From Owenia fusiformis (lineage: Eukaryota > Annelida > Polychaeta > Sabellida > Oweniidae): a stretch of 64,000 nucleotides of DNA. The stretch's first letter is position 1. Every line of letters begins with the position of its first letter. The position numbers were made by a program, and so were the translations under genes. The notes beneath the pieces were generated by a model that did no database searches, was not told the DNA's origin, and worked only from the letters and a program-made list of their open reading frames with translations. This document shows, piece by piece, positions 1 to 10,729 of the stretch. The DNA is taken from assembly GCA_903813345.2 (NCBI GenBank), contig CAIIXF020000012.1, positions 28,596,684 through 28,660,683 on the forward strand. The letters are read 5' to 3'.

Positions 1-1257
1 GTCTTATCACAGATTTTTTGATTTTTTGTTTACCTTAAAAAGCAGAGAGACCTTTCAAATGAGCCATGGCTTATGTCTTAACAATTTTACTTGCAGATAT
101 AGACCAAAGAGATGGATTTGAATTCAGCATATTTTCTTCCTAATCTTGGGCACATTTTTGGCTCTGTAGCACAATTTTAATTTTTCTGATCAGACCGGTT
201 TTCCTATGTTGAGGCTCATATACAAAATTAACAAGTCATTTCTTTGATATGTAGACAGTAAAGACACTAAAGCATTTTAATTCATTATGAAAATACAGAA
301 TGAAATTTAGTAATGAAGACTAGTTTCATTTCGAGCAAAATACAATGACTATCATATATTGATTGCCTGGAGATTTTTATTGCATTGGCAATCATTAACA
401 AAATTGAATCTAGGTTATAATATAATTCTCAAAAGTTAAATAAGTAGACTAGCCAGTTTTTAGCATAATACATGTACATTGCACGTTACAGTGTCTATTT
501 TAATGTGCACTGACACCTTGTATAGAAAATTCAACTGTAGAAAAGATGGGACTAAGCTTATTTGTGAAAATCTAAATGATCTAAATTCTCCCATAAATCT
601 TTCTTAAGAGTTGATTATTCTAAAACTCCTCCACAATTGCACAACTGAGTGACTCCGAGATTTGTTAATTGTTTTAGAGACACATTTGCCAAAATGGAAT
701 ATGGTCCAGGCTACTGCAATGTCTCTTATTTGATGTGCATTTGGAAAAGGGTTTGGTGGATTATCTATTTTTGTGCTTATTCCATAAGATACACACTTGT
801 AGCCAGATATAAAAAGATTGGGAGCAAAACTTTCTTTTTTTCCAGGAAGCTTTCCAATTTTGCTCAACTTTTGAGAGTTATACTAGAAAATAGAATTACT
901 ATTTTACGGACCCAAAACTGGTTGACAGTAAAAACAATTTGCTCACTTTATTTTCAAATTTTTGAGACACTAAATTTGCAAGAGTAAAAAAATCCAAAAT
1001 CTATAAGAGTAAAAAACAAAAAAGCTCTCTTTCGGAGCTACACAATGAAAAAAAGAATTGAGAAAAAATGATAAATCATAACGGAGATAATTGAAAAATT
1101 GTAAACATAACCTTAATTTTGAATTATTCGTTATTGAGAAAACATGGAAAAGCAGTACACTATTATAACAAAACTTAAGAAATATTAAATATGTTTGGGG
1201 CTCAGTATAGACCATCCAACCCCTCTGGCTACAGTGTTGAAATAAGCACACAAATAG
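1..1257. other. no gene recognised
   Basis: AT-rich sequence downstream of the left-end gene. Short open frames here have no recognisable protein character or convincing splice sites. Confidence 0.5.
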
Positions 1258-1419
1258 TCAATCCATAAATCTATCTACAAATGCACTTGCCTCCTCAGAA
1301 AATCCTCTATTAGCTAATACCCCAATGAACTTGTCGAAGTTTCCGTCTAGCATCTCCCTGCCTAGACTCAGTATCCCAGCCATCAGGACACACTCAGATG
1401 CTCCTACGAGCTCAAGTAA
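1258..1419 (-). CDS. terminal coding exon of the unidentified left-end gene
   Basis: Acceptor TTTCAG precedes TTACTTGAGCTC. The 162-nt exon encodes 53 residues, starting LLELVGASECVLMAGILSLG, and then TGA. It enters in phase 0, matching the donor of the preceding exon. Confidence 0.65.
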   Translation of the reverse strand, partial: LLELVGASECVLMAGILSLGREMLDGNFDKFIGVLANRGFSEEASAFVDRFMD

Positions 1420-4400
1420 CTGAAAGAACACATTAAGAGGCTAAGCACAATGTGCAAATATTATGTTCAATGAAAAAGAAAATCCTTTTTCATGTTTTGG
1501 ATATGCATCTTAATTAAAAGTACTGTGCATTTTGTGTATCGTAATCATATCTTTTAGAGCCAACAAAAAGTTCTAAAAAGCAAGCCCAATGTCATGTTTA
1601 AGAACCCCTATTCTTCACTTGAGGGAAAAGTGAAAGGTAGAAGTAAGAAAATAAATCTACGATTTCTGTTTTTTTTCTTGCTAAAAACTCATTTTTATTG
1701 TTTTTTAAGCCCCTGATAGTTATATACATCCTTTAACTAAGGCCTTTATAAAAATTTTGGTTTGCCCTATTTTGAATCATAGTATAGTTAGTGCTTGTAG
1801 TTTAGTATGAAGTCTTATATTTACGACTATTGTAATCATGCATAGGTGTAGCCAGGGGGGTGCGATTGCACCCCCCCCCATAACCAATTAAAAGTACAAA
1901 CATGAGAAAGAAGAAAAGAGCTTTAACATGCTTTTTATTTGAAGCTTCTTGGTCAATTTTGAAGGAAGTTGCATCAATTTTTGTAAAATTCAAAATAAAT
2001 CTTATTTTGTTGGCTTGTTTATGCCACAATCGCACCCCCCTGACTGAAAACTTTTTTTTGGCAATAGCATCCCCCCTGACTGAAAGCTGGCTACGCCCCT
2101 GCCATGTTATGATACTATTCACTTAGTGTCAATAAAATAATTCAAAATTATGATAATTAACCCAAATACTGTACATGTATATTGAAATAAATGTATCTTT
2201 TTGCTTACTGTCTTGTTACTTGGTCATCTTTTGAATAATATTATTTTATTAAATATGTACAGATACATGTACTTAAAGGAAATGTAAAGCCTCAATTCTC
2301 TTTAAATAGTTCTAAATACTATACTGAACAGGGGCTATTATTTTTAATAAAGTTGCTTGCTTTTAAAACATTTTGAAGTAGGAAATACCTGAGCCAATAA
2401 ATCATCACCTATGTTGAAGGCAATATGAAGTTCAAACGACCCTCTAGGTTGCAGTTGGTTCCTTTGGTAGAATAAAATTTGTCTTGCGAGCCATATGATA
2501 TTGGCATCGCTGAGGCGACCTAAAAATATGATTATGAACAGCATCAGAACATTTCAAAATATATCAGTTTGAAACAAAATACTAGTATACTTTTTGTGTG
2601 ACCACTAAGAAGTGGTGTCATTTTGCCATTTCTGAGAAGCGTCTGGTTGGCAGTAACACTGCAGTGTAACCATTTGCATGGGGAGTAATTTTGTCATATT
2701 TGTTTTATAAAGTAATGTGATCAGTTTCCAATATTTTCTTTATTTTGAATATTTCAATTTAAAATATATAGATAAGATCAACATTAAAAAACCCATTTTG
2801 AATTTTTTGAAGATTGATCAATCATGCCCATGTGTGATATTCATTGCATGGAAGCTTAATACAATACATAGCCTTCATTATACAGTACATCATTATATTA
2901 GTACATCCTGTTTACATGATAATAGGACCAATTGTTATCCCAACGGACGAAGGTAGGGATATAGTGAAGCCCTATGTTCATCTGTCTGTCCGTCAGTCAG
3001 CCAGTCTGTCCAGGAGATAACTTGAACACTTATTAGACAGATTTTCTTCATATTTGGTTGAAAGATGTATATTGGTGAATAGTTTTACAAGATGGCCACT
3101 GCTTTAAAAAAGACGAGACTTTTCACGAAAACCTCATTTTAAACCAAAGTAATAAATATAATTGTATGAAATTTTGGAAGTACGAAATATTCACAACATC
3201 TATCAATTTCACATGTAATCCACATTTTTACCCTGACCCCCAGGGGCCATGGATGGGGGCAGATTCGGGCCTCGAAAAATTCAAAATGGCCACCTAATGT
3301 GGGATTACGCAATAAGTATGGCTATATTATACTCAAATTGAAGGAATTTTAGAGAAAACGCAATTATGGTATTGTTTTCTGATTTGTGCCTCAGAAGATT
3401 TAAAATGGCTGCCTAGAGTAGAAATTCGCTATAACTCAGAGATCTCTTCAAAATAAAGTTATATTATATTATACTGTATTAGATCTCAAATATTGTGTCG
3501 TCTTAATGATTTGTGCCTTTGAAATTCCTATATTAAATGGTCACCCAAATGCTTAAATTGGTGGAAATTCTGATATATCTATAATGGATGTCTTTTGATA
3601 TCTGCCCATTTAATCGAGGGTAGAGTAGATGGTAAATAATTCTTACATTGTGACATATACAGATTTATGAATATATAATGTTCGTTAGGAGGGTTTACGT
3701 AAAACACCGACCGCCGACCACCGACCAGTCACTGATCTCCACAGTTGGGTACATGTGGTCGGTGGTCGGCTGACGGTCTTTTACATAAAGATGAAAAAAT
3801 GCAAAATTAGAAGTAAAACTAAAACTGGGAATCCAATGACTATAGTACCTTTACCAGGTCGTGATTTAAAAACGTATAATCAATCATTTCAAATCACGAT
3901 GAAAACGTTACATCGTCATGGTGTGTAATGTCATATTTTTAAGTGATGTTTCAGTTGTTAGAAGACCAAATTCATCCTGGTACGTAACATTGCATTAAGT
4001 TCATTCATATGAAACGCAATAACAAAAACACACTAACATCGTCGATGTTCACGTCGTAACTTTATGTTTGATTTCTCAATTGTTAAACGTCAACTGGTAA
4101 AAACTACATTTGATATGACAAAAAAAGCTTTCTAATGGTGTACTGAAATGGTAAGTCACTTTTAATCCCGATAAGAGAACGCATGTAACATTATATCGTG
4201 TTCAGTATTCAGTAGGCTATGACGATAACAAATCATTTTTGTTTCGAAATTGTTGAATTTCAGTAAAAAATTAGGATAGATTCCCGTAGAAACGATAGGT
4301 TGGTTAATGATAGGTTAGGACCTAAGGCAGGACAATTAATCGAGAGGAGACGGTCATGCCCAATTTGTTTGCTTGCCATTCGTTGCAAGGTACAAAATCG

Positions 4401-5176
4401 GTAAAAAACATTGCCTAGTCCAACGATTGACATTCAAAATCAAATTATCAATATTTTAAGGCTACAAATATGTTCGGTCTTTTACATGATATGGTCGGTC
4501 TTTTACACATTTTCTTCAAACCCTGTTTTGAGGCTACCAGTGGAAAACACCGACCGGTCGGTGGTCGGTGGGGTCGGTCTTTTCCGTAAACCCTCGTTAG
4601 GATTTACTACTCCATGGATTTGTCAATTTCTAGATTTTAATAGAACATATCATCTTCATGGACCTTATGATACCTTGAGCTTGCTCAGTGGTATCATTGG
4701 TAAGGCACAATGCAATGTTAGCGAGCTTAGTGATATGTTGAGCTCAACGTGGATCATCAAATTTTCCCTTTGCTTTAGGAGAAGATGAAATTTTAACATC
4801 CATTTTTTTCTTACTAGACTAATTTTGCATAGGTACAGACACCCACTGCCCTATCAGTTAAACCTTATTGAACATTTAAGTAAGAACATTGAATCTCCCA
4901 CTCAGTTTCAAGCATCATCCGATCGCAGGGCTCCAAGATCCAGAATATTTTCTCATAGATTCTGCACACCTGCTTGGAAGATACATTTCAATATTTTTTC
5001 TACAACAAAACTCCTCTCACCCAAGAAGTTTTTTGAAAAATGACATGAAAGTCTCAACTTACCATCTACTATTGACTCGGAATCTTCTGTTACTAGATTC
5101 ATATTACTTGTGAAGCCTTCAATCCTCTTGAAGAAGACAAAACAGTATTCAGCTTGCAGCTGTAAATTCTCCATAT
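1258..5176 (-). CDS. 3' part of an unidentified protein-coding gene (three exons)
   Basis: Three minus-strand exons join in phase: 5063..5176 (114 nt), 2389..2519 (131 nt) and 1258..1419 (162 nt, ending in TGA). Each has AG acceptors and GTAAG or GTATTT donors where needed. Together they encode about 135 C-terminal residues, beginning near MENLQLQAEYCFVFFKRIEG and ending near ASAFVDRFMD. The middle exon gives LSDANIIWLARQILFYQRNQ; the last exon is helical and hydrophobic, with a motif like AGILSLGREMLDGNFDKF. No signal peptide or membrane segment is visible in this portion. I do not recognise the family and assign no function. Upstream exons were not located to the right of 5176. Phase agreement at both junctions and good codon character make a real gene likely. 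Confidence 0.7.
1845..2102. mobile_element. MITE with GTAGCCAG / CTGGCTAC ends
   Basis: The left end reads AGGTGTAGCCAGGGGGGTG and the right end CTGGCTACGCCCCTG, imperfect inverted repeats of about 15 bp of the CAGGGGCGTAGCCAG type often seen in hAT-like MITEs. The inner flanks also pair (GGTGCGATTG against CAATCGCACC). No clean TSD could be read. It lies in an intron of the left-end gene. Confidence 0.6.
2389..2519 (-). CDS. penultimate coding exon of the unidentified left-end gene
   Basis: 131 nt between acceptor TTTTTAG and donor GTATTTCC. It enters needing two bases and leaves in phase 0. It encodes LARQILFYQRNQLQPRGSFE and continues to FNIGDDLLAQ. Confidence 0.65.
2930..3690. repeat. 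dispersed repeat with GTCCGTC-rich start
   Basis: The segment starts with AGGTAGGGATATAGTGAAGC followed by a CTGTCTGTCCGTCAGTCAG tract, then phrases such as AAAATGGCTGCC. Related phrases recur at 10850..11230 and 35945..36830, so this is an interspersed family. No open reading frame was seen. Confidence 0.5.
3691..4593. mobile_element. 903-bp non-autonomous DNA transposon, 9-bp TSD (MULE-like)
   Basis: Ends are GGGTTTACGTAAAACACCG and the inverted GGGTTTACGGAAAAGACCG, followed inward by ACCGACC-type inverted sub-repeats. The direct repeat TCGTTAGGA flanks both ends (3682..3690 and 4594..4602). The paralogous copy B has a single TCGTTAGGA at 5532..5540 with no insert, which proves the insertion boundaries. 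No transposase frame is present. A 9-bp TSD and GGG ends fit Mutator-like elements, but the superfamily is an inference. Confidence 0.85.
5063..5176 (-). CDS. internal coding exon (copy A) of the unidentified left-end gene
   Basis: 114 nt between acceptor CTTACAG and donor GTAAGT. It encodes MENLQLQAEYCFVFFKRIEG and continues to SESIVDG. Its length is a multiple of three, so skipping it keeps the frame. A diverged duplicate lies at 5840..5944. Confidence 0.6.
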
Positions 5177-5839
5177 CTGTAAGATTGTATAAATATAGTT
5201 GACACAAATGAAGTCACAGTGGGGCAGTGAGCATGTTGCTTTCTATAAACAATAAAAAATTCTTAATCTATTGATTTTCATTCACTTTGCCTTTCAGATA
5301 TATCCAGTCCCAATCGTAAACAAATCTTGTATATTGTGCAAGTTCAACAGATTTGTATACCTTTCGTCTGACAAAGTTTTTATATTAAATGGTCACCCAA
5401 ATGCTCAAATCGGTGGAAATTCTCATATATCTTTAATGTATGTCTTTTGATATCTGCCAATTTAATCAAGGGTAGAGTAGATGGTAAATAATTATTACAT
5501 TGTGACATATAGATTCATGAATATATAGTGTTCGTTAGGATTTGCTACTCCATGGAGTTGCCGATTTCTAGATATTCATAGAACATATCATCTTCATGGA
5601 CCTTTTGATACCTTGAGCTTGCTCCGTTGTATCATTGGTAAGGCACAATGCAATGTTAGCGAGCTTAGTGATATGTTGAGCTTAACTTGGATCATCAAAT
5701 TTTCCCTTTGCTTTAGGAGAAGATGAAATTTTAACATCCATTTTTTTCTTACTAGACTACATTTCAATAATTTTTTCTACAACAAAACTCCTCTCACCCA
5801 AGAGGTTTTTTGAAAAATGACATGAAAGTCTCAACCTAC

Positions 5840-5944
5840 CATCCACTGTTGACTCGGAATTATGTATAACCATTTCATTATTTCTTGTAATGTAAATCCT
5901 CTTGTAATTAAAACGTTCAGCTTGCAGCTGTAAATTCTCCATAT
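5840..5944 (-). pseudogene. tandem duplicate (copy B) of the exon at 5063..5176
   Basis: The ends match copy A (MENLQLQAE at the start, NSEST/SVDG-like at the end), but the middle is rewritten by indels. The acceptor CTTACAG and a donor GTAGGT survive, and the length (105 nt) is still a multiple of three with the same phases. It could be a decayed copy or a mutually exclusive alternative exon; sequence alone does not decide. Confidence 0.5.
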
Positions 5945-5974
5945 CTGTAAGATTGTATAAATATAGTTGACACA

Positions 5975-7254
5975 AATGAAGTCACAGTGGGGCAGTAAGC
6001 ATGTTGCTTTTTGAAAAAATTAAAAATTCTAAATCTATTGATTTTCAAATTTTCAAAAGTTTTGTTTACCTTTTATTTGACAAAGTTTTTATATTCAGTT
6101 CTTTATGTATCTAAAGCAAAACACATTCAAATAAGACCAAAGGAAATACTTCAGCTCTGTTCAATACATATAATTACAGTGTATTTACGTGTTTACTTAC
6201 TTCTTTTTATTTATATTAGTTTTTTGCGCCAATTTCTGTATTTGGGCGGGAATTCTGAAGTCACGTACATTGAAGTCACGTACACGAGACTTGAAGCAAC
6301 GACATCTACGCTACTGTAAAGATAAAGAATACCTATAGATTGTTATGGATATTCTAAATGCCACCAGTGGGAAATATAATATGGACCTCAACATAGCATT
6401 TAGATAAATATGATAATATTTGGGTTATTTAAGAATATGAATTATATTCCTACAATGCGTAAGGTCAAAGGTCATGATGGAAGTAGAGTGAAAATATTTT
6501 ACTCCACAAAATATTTGATATTTAGCAAGAAATATATAAGTGCAAGTTGTTAGTAAAACTATGAATATACATGGATAATAACCAATTGTACAATTACAAC
6601 TAAATTGCTACGTATAAAGAGATAATTGATCAGGAAGTTCGGATATTTTGAACACACAAAGAGAAATTTAGGGATTGATCAACTTGTATCAGACATCATT
6701 ATGACAAGATGAAAAGCGAATAAAAGGGACAGAATACCTAGTTCTCCTGGAAATCAAACGAACGCAAACACTTTGTGATGAGAACATCAAAAATGCGATT
6801 GTCGTGCTTACTAAATTTTCTCAGGATGTACCCCCAAAACCTCATACCCACAAACTGATAGCCGCAATAAACGACGCAATTATAAATACAAGTGGAATAA
6901 AAAATTAACTACCAAATTCTAGAATTGAATATGATCAGTCCCCACATATGGGTATTCTGGTGTGATGAGTCACTATTTTGATACAGCTTGAAATTCTATT
7001 TATCAACATGCATAATTTGATTTTTGCAAATCAGATGTCAGCTTTTTAAATTGCACAGTTGTTTCTTCGTCACTTAAATGTTTGCATTTTGAGTCCTTTT
7101 TTGCATGATTATAAGGCTAGGGTGCATGTTGGGAAATTTTCTGCATTCCTCAATTGAGTGACATGTTATTTTTCAAACAAGTATAACTCCTTCCCCACAT
7201 TGTCTACATCTTCCAGGTTTGCACAAAGGGTGCACTTATGTGCCTAGAAAAGCC
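5975..7254. other. non-coding stretch between the left-end gene and the foldback element
   Basis: Mostly unique AT-rich sequence after duplication copy B. One open frame without a start codon (6705..6908, plus) has protein-like composition but no identifiable homology or splice sites. No exon of CDIPT or of the left-end gene was found here. Confidence 0.4.
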
Positions 7255-7299
7255 TTGTGAGAAGGGGTGTCTACAAAACAAAGACCTAAGACCTAAGAC

Positions 7300-8018
7300 C
7301 TACAAAACTAAGACCCCCCACGTTATAAAACCAAGACCCTGTTATAAAACTAAGACCCCCCACGTTATAAAACTAAGACCCTGTTATAAAACTAAGACCC
7401 CCCACGTAATAAAACTAAGACCCTGTTATAAAACTAAGACCCCCCACGTTATAAAACTAAGACCCTGTTATAAAACTAAGACCCCCCACGTTATAAAACT
7501 AAGACCCTGTTATAAAACTAAGACCCCCCACGTTATAAAACTAAGACCCTGTTATAAAACTAAGACCCCCCACGTTATAAAACTAAGACCCTGTTATAAA
7601 ACTAAGACCCCCCACGTTATAAAACTAAGACCCTGTTATAAAACTAAGACCCCCCACGTTATAAAACTAAGACCCTGTTATAAAACTAAGACCCCCCACG
7701 TTATAAAACTAAGACCCTGTTATAAAACTAAGACCCCCCACGTTATAAAACTAAGACCCTGTTATAAAACTAAGACCCCCCACGTTATAAAACTAAGACC
7801 CTGTTATAAAACTAAGACCCCCCACGTTATAAAACTAAGACCCTGTTATAAAACTAAGACCCCCCACGTAATAAAACTAAGACCCTGTTATAAAACTAAG
7901 ACCCCCCACGTTATAAAACTAAGACCCTGTTATAAAACTAAGACCCCCCACGTTATAAAACTAAGACCCTGTTATAAAACTAAGACCTCCCACGTTATAA
8001 AACTAAGACCCTGTTATA
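7300..8018 (+). repeat. 42-bp satellite array, left arm of the foldback element
   Basis: About 17 copies of a 42-bp unit made of two related 21-bp halves (CCCCACGTTATAAAACTAAGA and CCCTGTTATAAAACTAAGAC). Because 42 is a multiple of three, the array is an open frame repeating a 14-residue unit, but this is a by-product of the period, not a gene. Confidence 0.95.
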
Positions 8019-8465
8019 AGAATCAGTCACCGTGCCTTGCTCTGCTCGCCACAAGGTAGTCTTGCCTCTGGGCCTTGTGTTCCCCAGTAACATACAACAG
8101 CGGATTATATAAAAATGGACTGTAACAAATACCCGGATTTGTTGATTTTTAAAAAAAGTAATTTTTTGATATCACTTTTTATTCCATAGTTAGCATGATA
8201 TTCATAGGATAACATGTGAAAATAAAAACGGTATTTTTGTAATCAGTGGTAAAATATGATATTTTTGACAAATTTTCACTTAACCATAGCATACGTTTTT
8301 TTAGCCATGACATACGACGTCGTATGCGATGGTTTATGGATTTTTGCTACTTCAGACTCAAAACGAGGCTAAGTGTCAACATCGCCGGATCGTTTGGAAA
8401 ATTCTAATTAAATCACTTAATTTCCGACGATTCTGACGATGACTTTAACCATGGAATAAAAAGAA

Positions 8466-8605
8466 CATCCTATGATTTACTCGTGATATGATTTTAATCC
8501 ACTCATGGATATTGATATCTGCACTCTCTCGCTACGCTCGCTCGTGCAGATATCATATCCATTCGTGGATAAAAATCATATCACTCATAAATCATAGGAT
8601 ATCCT
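8466..8605. repeat. imperfect palindrome inside the foldback core
   Basis: ATCCTATGATTTACTCGTGA pairs with the inverse at the far end (TCACTCATAAATCATAGGAT). The centre carries GATATCTGCAC, then TCGCTACGCTCGCT, then GTGCAGATATC. A hairpin is expected. Confidence 0.7.
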
Positions 8606-8615
8606 CTATTTATGC

Positions 8616-8712
8616 CCGGCATAAAAAGTGATATCCCATTTTATGCTGGCATAAAAAGTGATATCCCATTTTATGCTGAGCATAAAAAGAGATACTCCAT
8701 TTTATGCTGGTA
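8616..8712. repeat. short tandem repeat with GGCATAAAAAGTGATATCCC unit
   Basis: About three copies of a roughly 32-bp unit containing GCATAAAAAGTGATATCCCA and TTTTATGCTG. Non-coding. Confidence 0.75.
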
Positions 8713-8787
8713 TTGTTTTGGAAGTGATGTTTAATGGTAGTTCAAGATTTAAGACCCATCATTCTGGCAGAGATTGCTGAACCATTG

Positions 8788-9273
8788 TTAGTTAAGAATT
8801 CCTAATAGAATTAAGAATTATTAGCTGAAACTGAGTTGTTTTGCCCTGGCAAACAATTTTCCAACTTGTAGTTCAACTTCTTCTGTCTATTTGTTGACAG
8901 TCTGTGATGTCATCATCAATCATCACAATAGAAATGAGGTAATTCACGATGACATCACAAAGTACTCTGATGACATCATCAATCATCACAATGGAAATGA
9001 GATAATTCATGATGACATCACAAAGCATCTCTGTCATAGATAGAACTCTGCCACATTTCTTAGAAATCAAACTACTATGTGACATCATAGATAATCTCAC
9101 TGTCACAGATAGAATTCACCTAATTCCCATTGTGATGATTGATGATGACATCACAGACTGTCAACACATATAGACAAAAATGAATTTCAAATGCATATTG
9201 GGATATTGTTTGCTAGGACAAACAGAACAGTTTCAGCTATTAATTCTTAATTCTATTAGGAATGCTTAACTAA
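8788..9273. mobile_element. inner inverted-repeat element nested in the foldback core
   Basis: The arms begin TTAGTTAAGAATTCC and end GGAATGCTTAACTAA. They also share TGACAGTCTGTGATGTCATC against GATGACATCACAGACTGTCA. The arms include repeated TGATGACATCA tracts. It looks like a second palindromic MITE inside the larger element. Confidence 0.7.
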
Positions 9274-9369
9274 AATAAGTTGCTTCTGGTCCTTTTATAA
9301 CAGGGTCTTAGACCTGTATGTTACTGGGGAACTCGAGGGATAGAGCCGAGACTACCTTAAAATTATGTA

Positions 9370-9735
9370 TATGTGTACGTTACTAGGGAAAACAAGGGTC
9401 AGTGGCAAGACTACCATATGTGTATGTTACTAGGGTAAACAAGGGCCAGAGGCAAGACTACCATGTGTAGATTCTGTATGTGAGAAGGGAACACAAGGAC
9501 CAGAAGCAAGACTACCTTTTGTAGAATCTTTATGTTAGTGGGGAGAATCTGTATATTAGAAGGGAACACAAGGACCAGAAGAAAGACTACCTTTTGTAGA
9601 ATCTTTATGTTAGTGGGGAGAATCTGTATATTAGAAGGGAACACAAGGACCAGAAGCAAGACTATCTTTTGTAGAATCTGTATGTTACTGGGGAACACAA
9701 GGCCCAGAGGCAAGACTACCTTGTGGCGAGCAGAG
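9370..9735. repeat. minisatellite in the foldback core
   Basis: About six diverged units of 50-65 bp containing CAAGACTACC, TGTAGAATCT and GGGAACACAAGG. It grades into the right satellite arm. Confidence 0.8.
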
Positions 9736-9756
9736 CAAGGCACGGTGACTGATTCT

Positions 9757-10680
9757 TATAACAGGGTCTTAGTTTTATTACGTGGGGGGTCTTAGTTTTA
9801 TAACAGGGTCTTAGTTTTATTACGTGGGGGGTCTTAGTTTTATAACAGGGTCTTAGTTTTATAACGTGGGGGGTCTTAGTTTTATAACAGGGTCTTAGTT
9901 TTATAACGTGGGGGGTCTTAGTTTTATAACAGGGTCTTAGTTTTATAACGTGGGGGGTCTTAGTTTTATAACAGGGTCTTAGTTTTATAACGTGGGGGGT
10001 CTTAGTTTTATAACAGGGTCTTTGTTTTATAACGTGGGGGGTCTTAGTTTTATAACAGGGTCTTAGTTTTATAACGTGGGGGGTCTTAGTTTTATAACAG
10101 GGTCTTAGTTTTATAACGTGGGGGGTCTTAGTTTTATAACAGGGTCTTAGTTTTATTACGTGGGGGGTCTTAGTTTTATAACAGGGTCTTAGTTTTATAA
10201 CGTGGGGGGTCTTAGTTTTATAACAGGGTCTTAGTTTTATAACGTGGGGGTCTTAGTTTTATAACAGGGTCTTAGTTTTATAACGTGGGGGGTCTTAGTT
10301 TTATAACAGGGTCTTAGTTTTATAACGTTGGGGGTCTTAGTTTTATAACAGGGTCTTAGTTTTATAACGTGGGGGGTCTTAGTTTTATAACAGGGTCTTA
10401 GTTTTATAATGTGGGGGGTCTTAGTTTTATAACAGGGTCTTAGTTTTATAACGTGGGGGGTCTTAGTTTTATAACAGGGTCTTAGTTTTATAACGTGGGG
10501 GGTCTTAGTTTTATAACAGGGTCTTAGTTTTATAACGTGGGGGGTCTTAGTTTTATAACAGGGTCTTAGTTTTATAACGTGGGGGGTCTTAGTTTTATAA
10601 CAGGGTCTTAGTTTTATAACGTGGGGGGTCTTAGTTTTATAACAGGGTCTTAGTTTTATAACGTGGGGGGTCTTAGTTTT
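9757..10680 (-). repeat. 42-bp satellite array, right arm of the foldback element
   Basis: About 22 copies of the same unit in inverse orientation (GGGTCTTAGTTTTATAAC halves). Rare variants such as TTATTACG and a lost G in the G-run occur. It is longer than the left arm, so copy number has drifted since insertion. Confidence 0.95.
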
Positions 10681-10729
10681 GTAGGTCTTAGGTCTTAGGT
10701 CTTAGTTTTGTAGACACCCTTGTGAGAAG

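Larger units (their letters stand above)
3531..6095. repeat. segmental tandem duplication containing the duplicated exon
   Basis: Copy A runs about 3531..5387 (interrupted by the 3691..4593 insertion) and copy B about 5381..6095. Shared blocks include the ATTAAATGGTCACCCAAATG region, the GCTACTCCATGGA region, the exon copies and the GAAGTCACAGTGGGGCAGT block. Copy B lacks about 150 bp corresponding to roughly 4829..4977. Confidence 0.75.
7265..10719. mobile_element. 3.45-kb foldback transposon with satellite arms and 10-bp TSD
   Basis: Starts GGGTGTCTACAAAAC and ends GTTTTGTAGACACCC. The direct repeat TTGTGAGAAG flanks it at 7255..7264 and 10720..10729. Both arms are arrays of a 42-bp unit in opposite orientation, followed inward by a matching unique block (ATCAGTCACCGTGCC on the left, GGCACGGTGACTGAT on the right). 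The core (about 8100..9660) has no transposase frame. The terminal motif resembles that of the 3691..4593 element (GGGT, then TAC, AAAACA and GACC). Foldback or Mutator-like class is inferred from structure. Confidence 0.85.

Noticed and set aside
7238-8059. 273-codon open frame with a 14-residue repeat (KTKTPHVIKLRPCY)
   Set aside because: It is the satellite arm of the foldback transposon; the 42-bp period keeps any frame open. The mirror arm shows the array is structural DNA.
9411-9795. Open frames on both strands in the foldback core
   Set aside because: Both follow a minisatellite and repeat the same phrases; no domain or splice support.
7300-10680. Regular repeats that could suggest a CRISPR array
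   Set aside because: There are no unique spacers, units are contiguous, arms are inverted, and the genome is eukaryotic with introns.
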